Shown here: one piece after another, positions 27,837-36,432 of the stretch
Position numbering within the stretch: the stretch's first letter is position 1
How the letters are laid out: every line of letters begins with the position of its first letter
Origin: an uncultured Verrucomicrobiota bacterium
GTDB lineage: Bacteria > Verrucomicrobiota > Kiritimatiellia > RFP12 > UBA3636
Direction: 5' to 3'
DNA length: 53,432 bases
Assembly: GCA_949285835.1 (NCBI GenBank)
Contig: CASEAR010000032.1
Location: 1 to 53,432, forward strand
Translations under genes and position numbers: made by a program
Notes under the pieces: generated by a model
The model's input: the letters and a program-made list of their open reading frames with translations, nothing else
Told to the model about the DNA's origin: nothing
Database searches by the model: none

Positions 27837-28586
27837 CTAAAGTCCCATATCGCGCAAAGCGTTAAGGGATTTTTCGACACTTTCAAGAGGTGAAACCGGG
27901 TAGTGCTCTATCTCTACGATGAACCAATCCGTACCGCATTCATTTCCCTCTTTAAACACTTCTTTCCATGGCACTTGATCATCGTTCAGGAGCGCAAGCG
28001 GATTATCTTTGTGATAAGGCTTTATATGTAGACTCTTCACACGGCCTCTGTGCTCGCGAATAAACGACACGCCATCGCATCCGGCGGCGTACAGCCATCC
28101 AACATCAAGCTGGAGTATGATGTCCGAGGTAAGTGTTCCTGCGATAATATCATATGGGATATGATTTTGGAGAAGTTTAAACTCATGATCGTGGTTATGA
28201 AAACCGACTTCGAAACCACGTTTGGATGCGCGCATTGCCGCTACATTAAGAACAGAGCATGCACGGCGGTATCCGTCCAGACTGGCGCTCCAGTCTCCCC
28301 AAAAACCGGGACATATAAGTCTTTTACAGCCAAGGGCTTCATATGTGTCCAGTGTCTTTTCAAGGTTTTTCGTCAGGAACTGGTCTATCTGTATGTGCGC
28401 TCCTGCAGGAAAAAGTCCTGCATCTGCTAGCATTTTGTTCCATTCTGACACGGATTTGTCGTATAGTCCGGCGAATTCGACTCCCTCATAACCCATCTTG
28501 CCAACGGCCTCGATTGTGGAAGCGAGGTTCTTCTGGCAGTCGTCATGCAAACTCCAAAGTTGAAGACCTATTTTATTCTTGCTCAT
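27837..28586 (-). CDS. Sugar phosphate isomerase/epimerase (AP endonuclease 2-type TIM barrel)
   Basis: The 249-aa TIM-barrel protein of the xylose isomerase-like superfamily has a start typical of the group (KIGLQLWSLHDD). Probable metal and substrate residues lie at strand ends: EGVEFAG, GFHNHDHEF, LQLDVGW, LHIKPY, and a terminal VEIEHY. These proteins isomerise or epimerise sugars, sugar phosphates or inositols; the substrate cannot be assigned. It follows the rfbD-like gene by 81 bases in the fucO operon, so a role in deoxy-sugar or inositol use is plausible. Confidence 0.85.
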   Translation of the reverse strand: MSKNKIGLQLWSLHDDCQKNLASTIEAVGKMGYEGVEFAGLYDKSVSEWNKMLADAGLFPAGAHIQIDQFLTKNLEKTLDTYEALGCKRLICPGFWGDWSASLDGYRRACSVLNVAAMRASKRGFEVGFHNHDHEFKLLQNHIPYDIIAGTLTSDIILQLDVGWLYAAGCDGVSFIREHRGRVKSLHIKPYHKDNPLALLNDDQVPWKEVFKEGNECGTDWFIVEIEHYPVSPLESVEKSLNALRDMGL

Positions 28587-28667
28587 ATTTGTGTTTCTCC
28601 ATTTCCCGTTGAGAAATTGTTAAAATTGTCAAAGTTGGAGCAGGACAGCAGAAATATTTCCGTGGAA

Positions 28668-29591
28668 CTATGCTGTTCCAGATTTATTCTGTTTTTTCTC
28701 CTCTATTTTTTTCTCCGCTTCATTCAGGATGAAATCCCTGTTTAAACTTACGAATTCGTTCAGAGCATCATCCCAGTCGCCCATCACGTTGAGACCGATT
28801 TTTTCCAATGCGGTGTTTTTAAGTATTGAGTTTTTGGGCCGTTTCGCCTGGGTGGGATACTCTTCTGTGGAACATGGCTCCAGACAATGGTCTATGTTCA
28901 TCAGTTCCAGAAATCTGGACGCGAAACCGAACCACGTCGTATATCCTCCGCATACGGTGTGATAAATGCCGTTAGGTATGTGCGGTGCGTCGATCATTGT
29001 TCGTATCTGTCCAGCGAGACGATGGGATGCCGTAGGGCACCCTGTCTGGTCGTTTACGATCTTGCGTGGTTTTGAGTGGTCCTCCAAAGCAAGACGAAGC
29101 ATTGTCTTGGGAAAGTTTGACCCGTTTCGTCCGTAAAGCCATGCTGTGCGCAGTATTGCGAAATGGCATCCGGATTCAATTACTGACCTTTCCCCTGCAA
29201 GTTTTGTTCTCCCATATGCTGTTGCTGGCGACGGGACGTCTTCTTCTGTCCAAGGGACAGGTACACTGCGTGATCCATCGAAAACATAATCAGTTGAGAT
29301 GTGAAACAGGAAAGCGCCTGTATGGGCGCATATGCGGCCGAGAACGCCGGGACCTTCTGCGTTCACACGCCAGGCAGCCTCCTCGTCTGATTCAGCCTTG
29401 TCCACGGCAGTGTAGGCGGCGCAGTTCAACACAATCTCCGGGGAAAAATCCTCAATTATCTTCCTTAACGATTTTTCGTCCGTTATATCAGCGCTGTCAG
29501 CATCAATGCCGTGAAGCTCATGTCCGCGAAGCGCACGCATGCAATCGCTGCCAAGTTGCCCACGGCATCCGGTTATCAGGATTCCTGACAT
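28668..29591 (-). CDS. rfbD: dTDP-4-dehydrorhamnose reductase-like (RmlD/RfbD) SDR protein
   Basis: The 307-aa extended short-chain dehydrogenase shows the NAD(P) loop GCRGQLG near the N-terminus, NCAAYTAVDKAE, STDYVFDG, and the catalytic YGRTK (Tyr-x-x-x-Lys). This is the RmlD subfamily, which reduces dTDP-4-keto-rhamnose. No rfbA, B or C genes are nearby, so it may act on another sugar nucleotide or serve a pathway encoded elsewhere. The C-terminal tail (about 20 residues, KK/EE-rich) is extra. The start lies one base after the stop of the isomerase gene, showing translational coupling. Confidence 0.85.
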   Translation of the reverse strand: MSGILITGCRGQLGSDCMRALRGHELHGIDADSADITDEKSLRKIIEDFSPEIVLNCAAYTAVDKAESDEEAAWRVNAEGPGVLGRICAHTGAFLFHISTDYVFDGSRSVPVPWTEEDVPSPATAYGRTKLAGERSVIESGCHFAILRTAWLYGRNGSNFPKTMLRLALEDHSKPRKIVNDQTGCPTASHRLAGQIRTMIDAPHIPNGIYHTVCGGYTTWFGFASRFLELMNIDHCLEPCSTEEYPTQAKRPKNSILKNTALEKIGLNVMGDWDDALNEFVSLNRDFILNEAEKKIEEKKQNKSGTA

Positions 29592-29592
29592 G

Positions 29593-30474
29593 TCAAATTG
29601 ATTTTGCGGACTTAATATCGTCTATGATTTTCATCATCCGTTTACCGTACTCAACGTACGTGGAGTACATCTTTTCCTCCTTTACGGCAACGTCCGCATC
29701 ATGGAACACAGATGCCAGATGCGGCTCAATGGAAAATCCGCCGTCATACCCGGAGGAGATCAGATCTGCCACAATTTCCCTGACATTTCCGTTCCCTTCG
29801 CCGGGGTATGTATAAACCGTGTTGCCGTTTGGATCTATGACGGCATCTTTGATGTGTACATACTCGACGTACTTTTTTACCGCCCTGTAAAATTCCAATG
29901 ACGACTGCTTAGGGTATGGAGGCTCTTTGGTCCGGTCGTCGGTAAACACCGGGTTGCCGGTATCGAAAACAAGTTTTAGTCCCGGAACATTGTCGATAAG
30001 TTCAAGAGTGTACGACCAACCCATACCGCCGAAATTCATGCAGTTTTCATGAAGCGGCTGAATTCCGGCAGATAAGAGCCTGTCCGTAATGATTCTCAAG
30101 CGTTCAAAACGTTCTTCCTTCATCTGGTCTTCGGGAGAGCGGTCCGGCAGGACGGCGTAGCTCATTATTCGAATGTATTTTGTGCCCAGCCGCTGCATCC
30201 TTGGTATGGCGCGGTTAAGCGACTCTATATCGGCTGTCATGGGCTTATCAATGTGTTTGCCCCAGTTCGCAATGGCTGAGCCAAAACAATTAATTTTTAC
30301 GCCAGACTCCTGCAGAGCTGCATAAACTGCTTCGAATTTATCGTCGTCCATGTCGTGGATATTCACTCCATCGACATTACGGCATTCGATATTTTCCCAT
30401 CCCAGTTCTTTTGTTGCTTTTATCTGCTTGGCGATATCTTTTGCGGCCTCATCCGCAAACCCGGTCATATACAT
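29593..30474 (-). CDS. Sugar phosphate isomerase/epimerase, second paralogue-like TIM barrel
   Basis: The 293-aa xylose isomerase-like TIM barrel starts TGFADEAAKD. Likely metal and substrate residues are His-Glu-Asn in QPLHENCMNFGG, FDTGNP, HIKDAVID, and GFSIEPHLAS near the C-terminus. It differs enough from the isomerase at 27837-28586 to expect a different substrate. Start choice: ATG 30474, with an in-frame ATG 30468 as an alternative and only weak ribosome-binding signals. It is downstream of fucO (86 bases, with a strong hairpin between) and one base before the rfbD-like gene. Confidence 0.85.
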   Translation of the reverse strand: MYMTGFADEAAKDIAKQIKATKELGWENIECRNVDGVNIHDMDDDKFEAVYAALQESGVKINCFGSAIANWGKHIDKPMTADIESLNRAIPRMQRLGTKYIRIMSYAVLPDRSPEDQMKEERFERLRIITDRLLSAGIQPLHENCMNFGGMGWSYTLELIDNVPGLKLVFDTGNPVFTDDRTKEPPYPKQSSLEFYRAVKKYVEYVHIKDAVIDPNGNTVYTYPGEGNGNVREIVADLISSGYDGGFSIEPHLASVFHDADVAVKEEKMYSTYVEYGKRMMKIIDDIKSAKSI

Positions 30475-30506
30475 TTTTTGACGCTTTCTTGGATGTCTTC
30501 CACGTA

Positions 30507-30540
30507 GCGGCAGGGAACGCGGTCTGCGCTTCCCTGCCGC
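30507..30540 (-). repeat. Strong hairpin between fucO and the isomerase gene
   Basis: GCGGCAGGGAA (30507-30517) and TTCCCTGCCGC (30530-30540) pair perfectly for 11 bp, and inner CGC/GCG bases extend the stem. No T-tract follows on either strand. It may stabilise or process the fucO mRNA and reduce expression of downstream genes. It shares its outer core with the hairpin at 8511-8527. Confidence 0.6.
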
Positions 30541-30560
30541 GGTTCTTATTTGGCGTTTTG

Positions 30561-31709
30561 TTACATCAGTGAGCGATATATTTCGGCGATTTCTTCAGCC
30601 GAAGTATCCCGGGGATTTCCCGGCCTGCAGGCATCGGCGAATGCAGACTCTGAAAGGAAGCCGATGTCCTCTTCTTTCACGATTCCTTTGAGGTTTTGGG
30701 GGATGCCGACGTCTTCCGACAGCTTCTGCACTGCTTCTATCGCGGCTTTGCGGTATTGAGCGGCAGTCATCTTTTCCGTACCCTCAATACCCATGGCAGC
30801 GGCGATATCCCTGTACTTGCTCCCTGTTGCCTTTGCGTTGTACTTCATTACGGCAGGAAGCAGTATAGCACATGCAACCCCGTGAGGTGTGTCATACAAT
30901 GCGCTGAGCGGATGGGCCATAGAGTGGGCTATACCCAGGCCTACGTTAGAGAATCCCTGTCCGGCAATGTACTGTGCCAGAGCCATGCCTTCACGTCCTT
31001 CCGGCTTGTTTGCGACAGCTCCGCGCAAATGTTTGGCTATTAACGAAATGGCTTTGATGTGGAACATGTCGGTCATTTCCCAGGCGCCTTTGGTTATATA
31101 GCCTTCGATTGCGTGAGTCAACGCATCCATTCCAGTCGATGCCGTCAAACCCTTCGGCATGCTTCCCATCATGTCAGGGTCTACAACAGCGACAACCGGA
31201 ATGTCGTGGGGATCGACACAGACGAATTTGCGGTTCTTACGAACGTCGGTTATCACGTAATTTATCGTTACCTCGGCAGCAGTTCCCGCCGTGGTCGGTA
31301 CTGCTATGATCGGGACGGACGGATTCTTTGTAGGTGCTACGCCTTCAAGGCTCCGGACGTTCGAAAATTTCGGATTTGACGCTATAATCCCGATCGCCTT
31401 TGCCGTGTCAATGGAAGAACCGCCACCTATGGCCACAATGCAGTCTGACTTTGACTTTTTGAATGCGTCAACTCCATTCTTGACATTTTCAATCGTAGGG
31501 TTGGCTTTTATTTCGGAGTAAATGGTGTATTTTATTCCGGCAGCATCAAGAGTGTCTGTCACCTTTGATGTGACACCGAATTTTATGAGGTCCGGATCAG
31601 AGCACACAAAAACTTTTCTGAAGCCGCGCTTCTTTATCTCTGGAGCGATTTCTGCAATTGCTCCCTTGCCGTGGTACGATGTTTCGTTGAGAACTATCCT
31701 GTTGACCAT
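30561..31709 (-). CDS. fucO: Lactaldehyde reductase (iron-containing alcohol dehydrogenase)
   Basis: The 382-aa protein aligns throughout with E. coli FucO, from NRIVLNETSYHGKGA through IAVPTTAGTAAEVTINYVI and FVCVDPHDIP to GNPRDTSAEEIAEIY. It reduces L-lactaldehyde, from fucose or rhamnose aldol cleavage, to 1,2-propanediol with NADH, in the cytoplasm. The nucleotide motif is GGGSSIDTAKAIG, and the metal ligands are Asp and His in DALTHAIE plus the two His of HSMAHPL and DTPHG. It is the first gene of a minus-strand operon with two sugar isomerases and an rfbD-like gene and has its own promoter. fucI lies separately on the plus strand. Confidence 0.95.
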   Translation of the reverse strand: MVNRIVLNETSYHGKGAIAEIAPEIKKRGFRKVFVCSDPDLIKFGVTSKVTDTLDAAGIKYTIYSEIKANPTIENVKNGVDAFKKSKSDCIVAIGGGSSIDTAKAIGIIASNPKFSNVRSLEGVAPTKNPSVPIIAVPTTAGTAAEVTINYVITDVRKNRKFVCVDPHDIPVVAVVDPDMMGSMPKGLTASTGMDALTHAIEGYITKGAWEMTDMFHIKAISLIAKHLRGAVANKPEGREGMALAQYIAGQGFSNVGLGIAHSMAHPLSALYDTPHGVACAILLPAVMKYNAKATGSKYRDIAAAMGIEGTEKMTAAQYRKAAIEAVQKLSEDVGIPQNLKGIVKEEDIGFLSESAFADACRPGNPRDTSAEEIAEIYRSLM

Positions 31710-31878
31710 ATTTCCTCCATATGATGAATTTTACAAGGCTGCAGTGTCTCGGGCCGTTCGGCAGTTCTCAAGGAGCAGACGGCACAAACCGCACATGCAG
31801 CCGAAACCCAAACCGCGACCGTACACAATTGCACGCACATGTTTTGACACGCGTGCAACACGTATCATTTACCCGGAA

Positions 31879-31907
31879 AATATATTATCTGTTGCACCTG
31901 TTGTCAA
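31879..31907 (-). promoter_or_regulatory. fucO: Sigma-70-type promoter of the fucO operon
   Basis: On the minus strand, TTGACA (31907-31902) is followed after 17 bases by TATATT (31884-31879). Transcription would begin near 31872, giving a leader of about 160 bases. An 8-bp palindrome CACGCGTG (31848-31855) lies about 20 bases inside the transcript and could be a LacI-type operator core; this last point is speculative. The rest of the 31710-32017 gap holds no gene. Confidence 0.65.
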
Positions 31908-32017
31908 CATTCAACTTAAAGAGTTATGAGAGAAAATGCAGGTTCCGAACTACCTAACGAGAATTACTCTTGAACAGAACCGCGCAACAATGGTACTATG
32001 GGCGCAACAGGTGTGAG

Positions 32018-32103
32018 GCCGGGGTGGCGAAATGGCAGACGCAGCAGACTCAAAATCTGCCGGTAGCAATACCGTGAGGGTTCGATCCCCTCTCCCGGCA
32101 CCA
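32018..32103 (+). tRNA. tRNA-Leu (anticodon CAA)
   Basis: The cloverleaf is clear: acceptor GCCGGGG pairs with TCCCGGC, followed by discriminator A and an encoded CCA. The anticodon stem GCAGA/TCTGC encloses the loop CTCAAAA with CAA at 32051-32053. The T-arm contains GGTTCGATCC. A long variable arm (CGGTAGCAATACCG) marks it as class II, as expected for leucine. It reads UUG codons. It stands alone, between the fucO promoter and hisC. Confidence 0.97.
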
Positions 32104-32468
32104 TTTTGTGCGCGGCAGAGGAGTCTGGCGCATGGTCTGGGTTTTCATGGGTTCTGTCCGCCGGCGCACTGTTCAGGTGTCGTCTGCGTGTTTTTTCCCT
32201 CACTCTGCATCCGGTTTCGGAGTGCTGTTTAGTTTTTTCTCGGTCTTGCTTTCCTTGTGCATGGCGGTTCTCAAGTAATTCTGCAGGTGGCGCCGGCGGA
32301 CGGCAGCAAGCAGACGAGTCCTGTTTGTGCGTTTAGTTCGCAGCATTTCTGCCAGCATGAAATATACTTCAAATGAAGCGGTGCGTGATGTTATAATCGG
32401 CGCTGTTCTTCGTTGCTTATGCTGCGGCATAAGCAACGGCCGTCAATAACGAGTCGCCAGATAGTGAA
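32104..32468. other. Gap between tRNA-Leu and hisC
   Basis: About 365 bases with no supported protein gene. Its main feature is the perfect 11-bp hairpin at 32412-32437 close to the hisC start. No clear promoter consensus pair was seen. Confidence 0.45.
32412..32437 (+). promoter_or_regulatory. Perfect hairpin 31 bases before hisC
   Basis: GTTGCTTATGC and GCATAAGCAAC pair over 11 bp around the tetraloop TGCG. No T-run follows, so it is not a standard terminator of the tRNA transcript. It might be a tRNA 3' processing boundary, a Rho-independent pause, or a regulator of hisC. There is no histidine-rich leader peptide visible. Confidence 0.5.
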
Positions 32469-33530
32469 ATGATAAGAAAGTCGATATATTCCCTTGATGC
32501 ATACACGCCGGGTGAACAGCCGGCGATAAAAAACATTATAAAATTGAACACCAACGAAAATCCGTATCCTCCGAGTCCTCTCGTTGTTGAGGCAATTTCC
32601 AAGGTGTCAGTCTCGGACTTGCGGCTTTATCCGGATCCAGTTTGTACAGAGGCACGGCGCATTGCCGCGATTCTTCACGGGTGTTCGCCTGATAATATAT
32701 TTTTCGGCAACGGTTCGGACGAGGTGCTTCGTCTTGCGATTGATGTGTTTGTTGAACACGGAGGGCTTGCTGGAGGATTTGTTCCCGGTTATTCTCTTTA
32801 TCCTGTGCTTGCTGCGATACATGAGTCAAGGTGGCGCGCATGGCCTCTGCCGCAGCCCGGCACTTTAGGCGCCTGTGCGGATGAAATATGCAAAGAGAGG
32901 GAATGTCCTTCGCTTTTTGTCATAATCAATCCGAACGCTCCGACTTCCACAGCCTTTTCTCGTGCTGAAATTGGTGAATTCGCTTCAAAGTATCCCGGGG
33001 TTGTGTTGGTAGACGAAGCTTATTCGGACTTCTCGGATTCTGGTTCAATGGCTGACATGGCGCTGACGCATCCAAATATCTTTGTTTGCAGAACGTTGTC
33101 AAAATCGTATTCGCTTGCTGGCATGAGGGTCGGTTACCTTGTGGGATCTGCTGAAATCGTTTCTGCATTTTACAAGGTGAAAGATTCGTATAACATGGAC
33201 CGATTCAGTCAGGCAGCCGCCTGTGCCGCGCTGACGGATCAGAACTGGATGCGAGCCAACTGCCGGCGTATAAGGAGCACGCGCGGACGCATCGCTCTGG
33301 AACTGATTTCCAGAGGGTGGAATGTGCCTGAGTCTCAGACCAATTTTTTGTGGGCAGAGCCGCCGTCTGGAGTCCGTGCAGAATTTGTAATGGGGGAACT
33401 GCGGAAGTCCGGCATAATCGTAAGGCATTTCCCAGAGGCATTGACAAGAAGCAGACTGCGGATTACAGTAGGGACAGATTCCCAGATGGATGAATTTCTT
33501 TCCGTGCTGGACAGTATTGCGTCTGTATGA
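32469..33530 (+). CDS. hisC: Histidinol-phosphate aminotransferase
   Basis: The 353-aa class I/II PLP aminotransferase catalyses the transamination step of histidine biosynthesis. It shows the HisC N-terminus (IIKLNTNENPYPPSP), GNGSDEVL, NPNAPTS in the substrate region, VLVDEAYSDF, and the PLP lysine Lys212 in RTLSKSYSLAGMRVGY. A C-terminal RLRITVGT is typical. No strong ribosome-binding site precedes ATG 32469. hisB follows immediately. The other histidine genes are not in the window. Confidence 0.93.
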   Translation: MIRKSIYSLDAYTPGEQPAIKNIIKLNTNENPYPPSPLVVEAISKVSVSDLRLYPDPVCTEARRIAAILHGCSPDNIFFGNGSDEVLRLAIDVFVEHGGLAGGFVPGYSLYPVLAAIHESRWRAWPLPQPGTLGACADEICKERECPSLFVIINPNAPTSTAFSRAEIGEFASKYPGVVLVDEAYSDFSDSGSMADMALTHPNIFVCRTLSKSYSLAGMRVGYLVGSAEIVSAFYKVKDSYNMDRFSQAAACAALTDQNWMRANCRRIRSTRGRIALELISRGWNVPESQTNFLWAEPPSGVRAEFVMGELRKSGIIVRHFPEALTRSRLRITVGTDSQMDEFLSVLDSIASV

Positions 33531-33553
33531 ATACAAAATGTGAAAGGTTGGAT

Positions 33554-34144
33554 ATGAGTGAAGGCAGACGAGCCCATATAGAGCGCAGAACCCTGGAGAC
33601 AGAGATTACTGTTGATATCGATTTGGATGGGACGGGTCGGTCTGAAATTTCCACAGGCATCCCATTCTTTGACCACATGCTTACCTTGTTTGCAAGACAT
33701 TCATTCACAGATCTCCGCCTCAGCTGCAGAGGCGACACGGAGGTGGACTATCACCATTCAGTTGAAGATACCGGGTTGTCTCTCGGCAAAGCGATTGATT
33801 CTGCGCTCGGAAGCCGGAAAGGAATAAGACGTTACGGTTTTTTCATACTTCCCATGGACGAGTCGCTGTGCATGACAGCGATAGACTTGGGCGGCAGGCC
33901 TTTTTTTTCATGTAAATCAGGCCTGCAGTCCTCTTTTGTGCGCGACTTTGATATTTCGCTTTTTGTTGAGTTTTTCAGGGCCTTGTCTGTAGAAGGCCGC
34001 ATGAACATTCATATTCAGCAAAGCGGGGCGGAGGCTCATCATGCGGCAGAGTCTGTTTTCAAATCATTTGCGCGATCGTTTCGTGCGGCTACAGAGATCG
34101 ATACAAGAGAAACAGGCATTCCATCCAGCAAGGGGATAATATAG
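33554..34144 (+). CDS. hisB: Imidazoleglycerol-phosphate dehydratase
   Basis: The 196-aa monofunctional IGP dehydratase carries the expected metal motifs: GIPFFDHML, DYHHSVEDTG and AEAHHAAESVFKSFARSF. It forms imidazole acetol phosphate, the substrate of the HisC encoded just before it. I preferred ATG 33554 because AAAGG lies upstream and the family starts near HIERRT; an in-frame ATG at 33527 overlaps the hisC stop and is possible. No phosphatase domain is fused, unlike E. coli HisB. Confidence 0.93.
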   Translation: MSEGRRAHIERRTLETEITVDIDLDGTGRSEISTGIPFFDHMLTLFARHSFTDLRLSCRGDTEVDYHHSVEDTGLSLGKAIDSALGSRKGIRRYGFFILPMDESLCMTAIDLGGRPFFSCKSGLQSSFVRDFDISLFVEFFRALSVEGRMNIHIQQSGAEAHHAAESVFKSFARSFRAATEIDTRETGIPSSKGII

Positions 34145-34154
34145 GACGCAGCTG

Positions 34155-34634
34155 ATGAAATTGCTTATTCAGCGTGTCGCTCGCGCGTCGGTCTCAATAG
34201 ACGGAGTTGTTTACGGGGAGATTGGAGGCGGCTGCATGGTACTGGCAGGATGCCGCAGTGGTGATACATTTCGTGACGCCTCTTATCTCGCAGCGCGGCT
34301 TGTGGCTTTACGCATTTTCAAAGATGAGCTCGGTAAAATGAATTTATCAGTTACTCAAACAGGAGGAGCACTGCTTGTCGTGTCGCAATTCACTCTGTAC
34401 GCCGATACCAGAAAGGGAAACAGACCGGGATTTACAGTGGGTGGAGATCCGGGCAAAGCCAGGGAAATTTACGATTTTTTTGTAAACGAAGTTTCCAGAT
34501 TTATCGGTTCGGATCGTGTGCGTACAGGGGTCTTCGGTGCAGATATGCAAGTGGAGCTCGTGAACGACGGTCCAGTTACGGTTGAGTTGTGTAGCGACAA
34601 TCAACCATGGCATAAGACCGATGTTAGCGGATGA
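34155..34634 (+). CDS. dtd: D-aminoacyl-tRNA deacylase
   Basis: The 159-aa protein removes D-amino acids (and glycine) mischarged on tRNA. It contains the SQFTLYADTRKGNRPGF motif and the NDGPVTVEL segment with the Gly-cisPro pair, and starts with the family's LLIQRVARASVS. Length is slightly above the usual 145-150 aa because of a short C-terminal tail. AGGA precedes the ATG. The stop overlaps a possible upstream ATG of the next gene. Confidence 0.94.
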   Translation: MKLLIQRVARASVSIDGVVYGEIGGGCMVLAGCRSGDTFRDASYLAARLVALRIFKDELGKMNLSVTQTGGALLVVSQFTLYADTRKGNRPGFTVGGDPGKAREIYDFFVNEVSRFIGSDRVRTGVFGADMQVELVNDGPVTVELCSDNQPWHKTDVSG

Positions 34635-34672
34635 CAGAGACAGGTTTGTTTTTGCCGTTTGAAAGGAGTTTT

Positions 34673-35179
34673 ATGGACTTGACTTACGCTAAAGTGGAGA
34701 CACCGGGAGACCGGGAAGTTGTGCGCGGTATCGTTAGCCTTGTTTGGCCAGTATGTTATAGCGGGATTTTGTCCAATGAGCAGATTTCGTATATGCTTGA
34801 TATGATGTACTCGGATGACGTTATCATTAAAGACACAGAAGGCGGAGTTCCTTTTTGGATTTGCTATTTGGACGGAACACCGGCTGCGATTATATCATAC
34901 GCTGAAGTGCCGGATGAGAAGAATACTGTTGAACTACATAAAATCTATCTGCTGCCTGATTTTTGGGGAAAAGGGATCGGGAACATGATTCTATCCCACG
35001 TGTGTGAAGTGGCGCGATCCTGCGGCGCTTCAGCCGTCGAGCTGCGTGTCAACAAACACAATGAACGGGCAATGAAAGCGTACGGGAGAGCTGGATTTTC
35101 CAAGGTGAAATCTGTTGTTTCCGACATCGGATGTGGTTTTGTTATGGACGACTATCTCATGCGAAAGGAACTTCTATGA
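34673..35179 (+). CDS. GNAT family N-acetyltransferase
   Basis: The ~168-aa protein shows the acetyl-CoA-binding motif A (VELHKIYLLPDFWGKGIGNMI) split over the Q/R-x-x-G-x-G turn as FWGKGIG. Motif B follows (VELRVNKHNERAMKAYGRAGF). The substrate is unknown. I chose ATG 34673 because GAAAGGAG lies just upstream; ATG 34631, overlapping the dtd stop, is in the same frame. Its stop overlaps the ATG of the next gene. Confidence 0.87.
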   Translation: MDLTYAKVETPGDREVVRGIVSLVWPVCYSGILSNEQISYMLDMMYSDDVIIKDTEGGVPFWICYLDGTPAAIISYAEVPDEKNTVELHKIYLLPDFWGKGIGNMILSHVCEVARSCGASAVELRVNKHNERAMKAYGRAGFSKVKSVVSDIGCGFVMDDYLMRKELL

Positions 35180-36432
35180 GTTGGAGAAACCGGTTGCTGA
35201 TTGTTTTTTTTGCGTTTTTCTGTCAGTTGTTTGCTTTCGCGGGACAGACTTTTTTTCTGTGCTCTGCCGCTTCCGGCAGTGTGTATGGTCCGTTTGAAAA
35301 GAAACCAGGTACGATTATTTCAATTCACGGCAGGGATTGGGCTATAATCGCTTCGGAACCCGGCAAGATAATTTTCGAGAGCTTTCCGGATCGGAATTCT
35401 TTTTTTGGGCCGTACGATTTTGTTGAGAATAGGATTGTGCGTCTTGGCGCTTCAGCGTTTACAATTGTTGACATATCAGAAGAAACGTCAGATGGAGACT
35501 CTGGCGGAACTGCTGACGTAAAATTTCCCGTGGATGCTGATGGCGGCATTGATGATAACGAAGAAGCGTTTATAGAGGACGTCCCGGTGCGTTGGGAGCG
35601 GACTCCTGTGCTCAACGTTATACCGGTGCAAAGCGAAAATGCAGAAGATATGTCCGCATTTTTCATCACTGTCCCTTCGCGAAATTCAGTAAGCATGTTC
35701 TATGATCCGGTTTATGAGTCTAGATATGACTGGTCAATCGGCGGTTTTCGCGGAAACCATAATTCTTCACTTGAACGCATGAGAATAGGCTTTTCCGGCA
35801 GCTACGGGAATTGGTTCGGAGAGGTTTCATATGCGTTCTCCGGGAAAACGTCGAAAAATATCGTTCCGGACGGCAGCATATTGTCAAATCTTGGACTGGA
35901 TAACGGGAGCGGATTTCATCTGACAGGCGGATATGAGCAGCGGCTTAAGATAGACGAGTTCTGGAACGCTTCTTTGGGCGCAGTACTAGCGTATTCTGCG
36001 GAAGACTATGATTTAAAAGCTCGGGCATTTACTTTACTGGACGAGTCCGGAGATGTTGTATCGTTTGATCTTATGGAAGATCAGACGGCAGCTTTGGAGG
36101 ATGTGCCAGACTTCTCTTACGGGTATAAGGACTCGAAAGCATCCCTTTCTTTTAATGAAACGGTATTTACTGTATATGGCGGTATAGACCGCACGGACGG
36201 GCAAAGCTGGAGCGTTGGGGTTTACGGACTTATAACTGTGTATTCGGACGCTGATGTAGATGGTTCCATAGCTGTAAGTGACGGCGTGTTTGATCTGTCT
36301 TCGGACAGAAGCCATCCGTTGACGCTTGTTTTTTCAGGATGGTATGCCCCGAATGAGAATTTTTACGTCACCGGCGGTTTTTCATTTGGATCCGATACTT
36401 TCGTCAGAATTGGGATTGGGAGGTTTCTCTGA
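35176..36432 (+). CDS. Putative secreted or outer-membrane beta-barrel protein
   Basis: The 418-aa protein has a signal sequence (about residues 5-22, FFAFFCQLFAFA) and no other transmembrane helix. The first third reads like a beta-rich soluble domain with an acidic linker. The rest has alternating hydrophobic and polar residues, Gly/Ser/Tyr-rich, and ends in Phe-Leu (RIGIGRFL), as many outer-membrane barrels end in an aromatic residue or near it. I do not recognise a family. ATG 35176 overlaps the upstream stop (AAAGGA upstream), and its stop overlaps the next start as TGATG. Confidence 0.65.
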   Translation: MSWRNRLLIVFFAFFCQLFAFAGQTFFLCSAASGSVYGPFEKKPGTIISIHGRDWAIIASEPGKIIFESFPDRNSFFGPYDFVENRIVRLGASAFTIVDISEETSDGDSGGTADVKFPVDADGGIDDNEEAFIEDVPVRWERTPVLNVIPVQSENAEDMSAFFITVPSRNSVSMFYDPVYESRYDWSIGGFRGNHNSSLERMRIGFSGSYGNWFGEVSYAFSGKTSKNIVPDGSILSNLGLDNGSGFHLTGGYEQRLKIDEFWNASLGAVLAYSAEDYDLKARAFTLLDESGDVVSFDLMEDQTAALEDVPDFSYGYKDSKASLSFNETVFTVYGGIDRTDGQSWSVGVYGLITVYSDADVDGSIAVSDGVFDLSSDRSHPLTLVFSGWYAPNENFYVTGGFSFGSDTFVRIGIGRFL

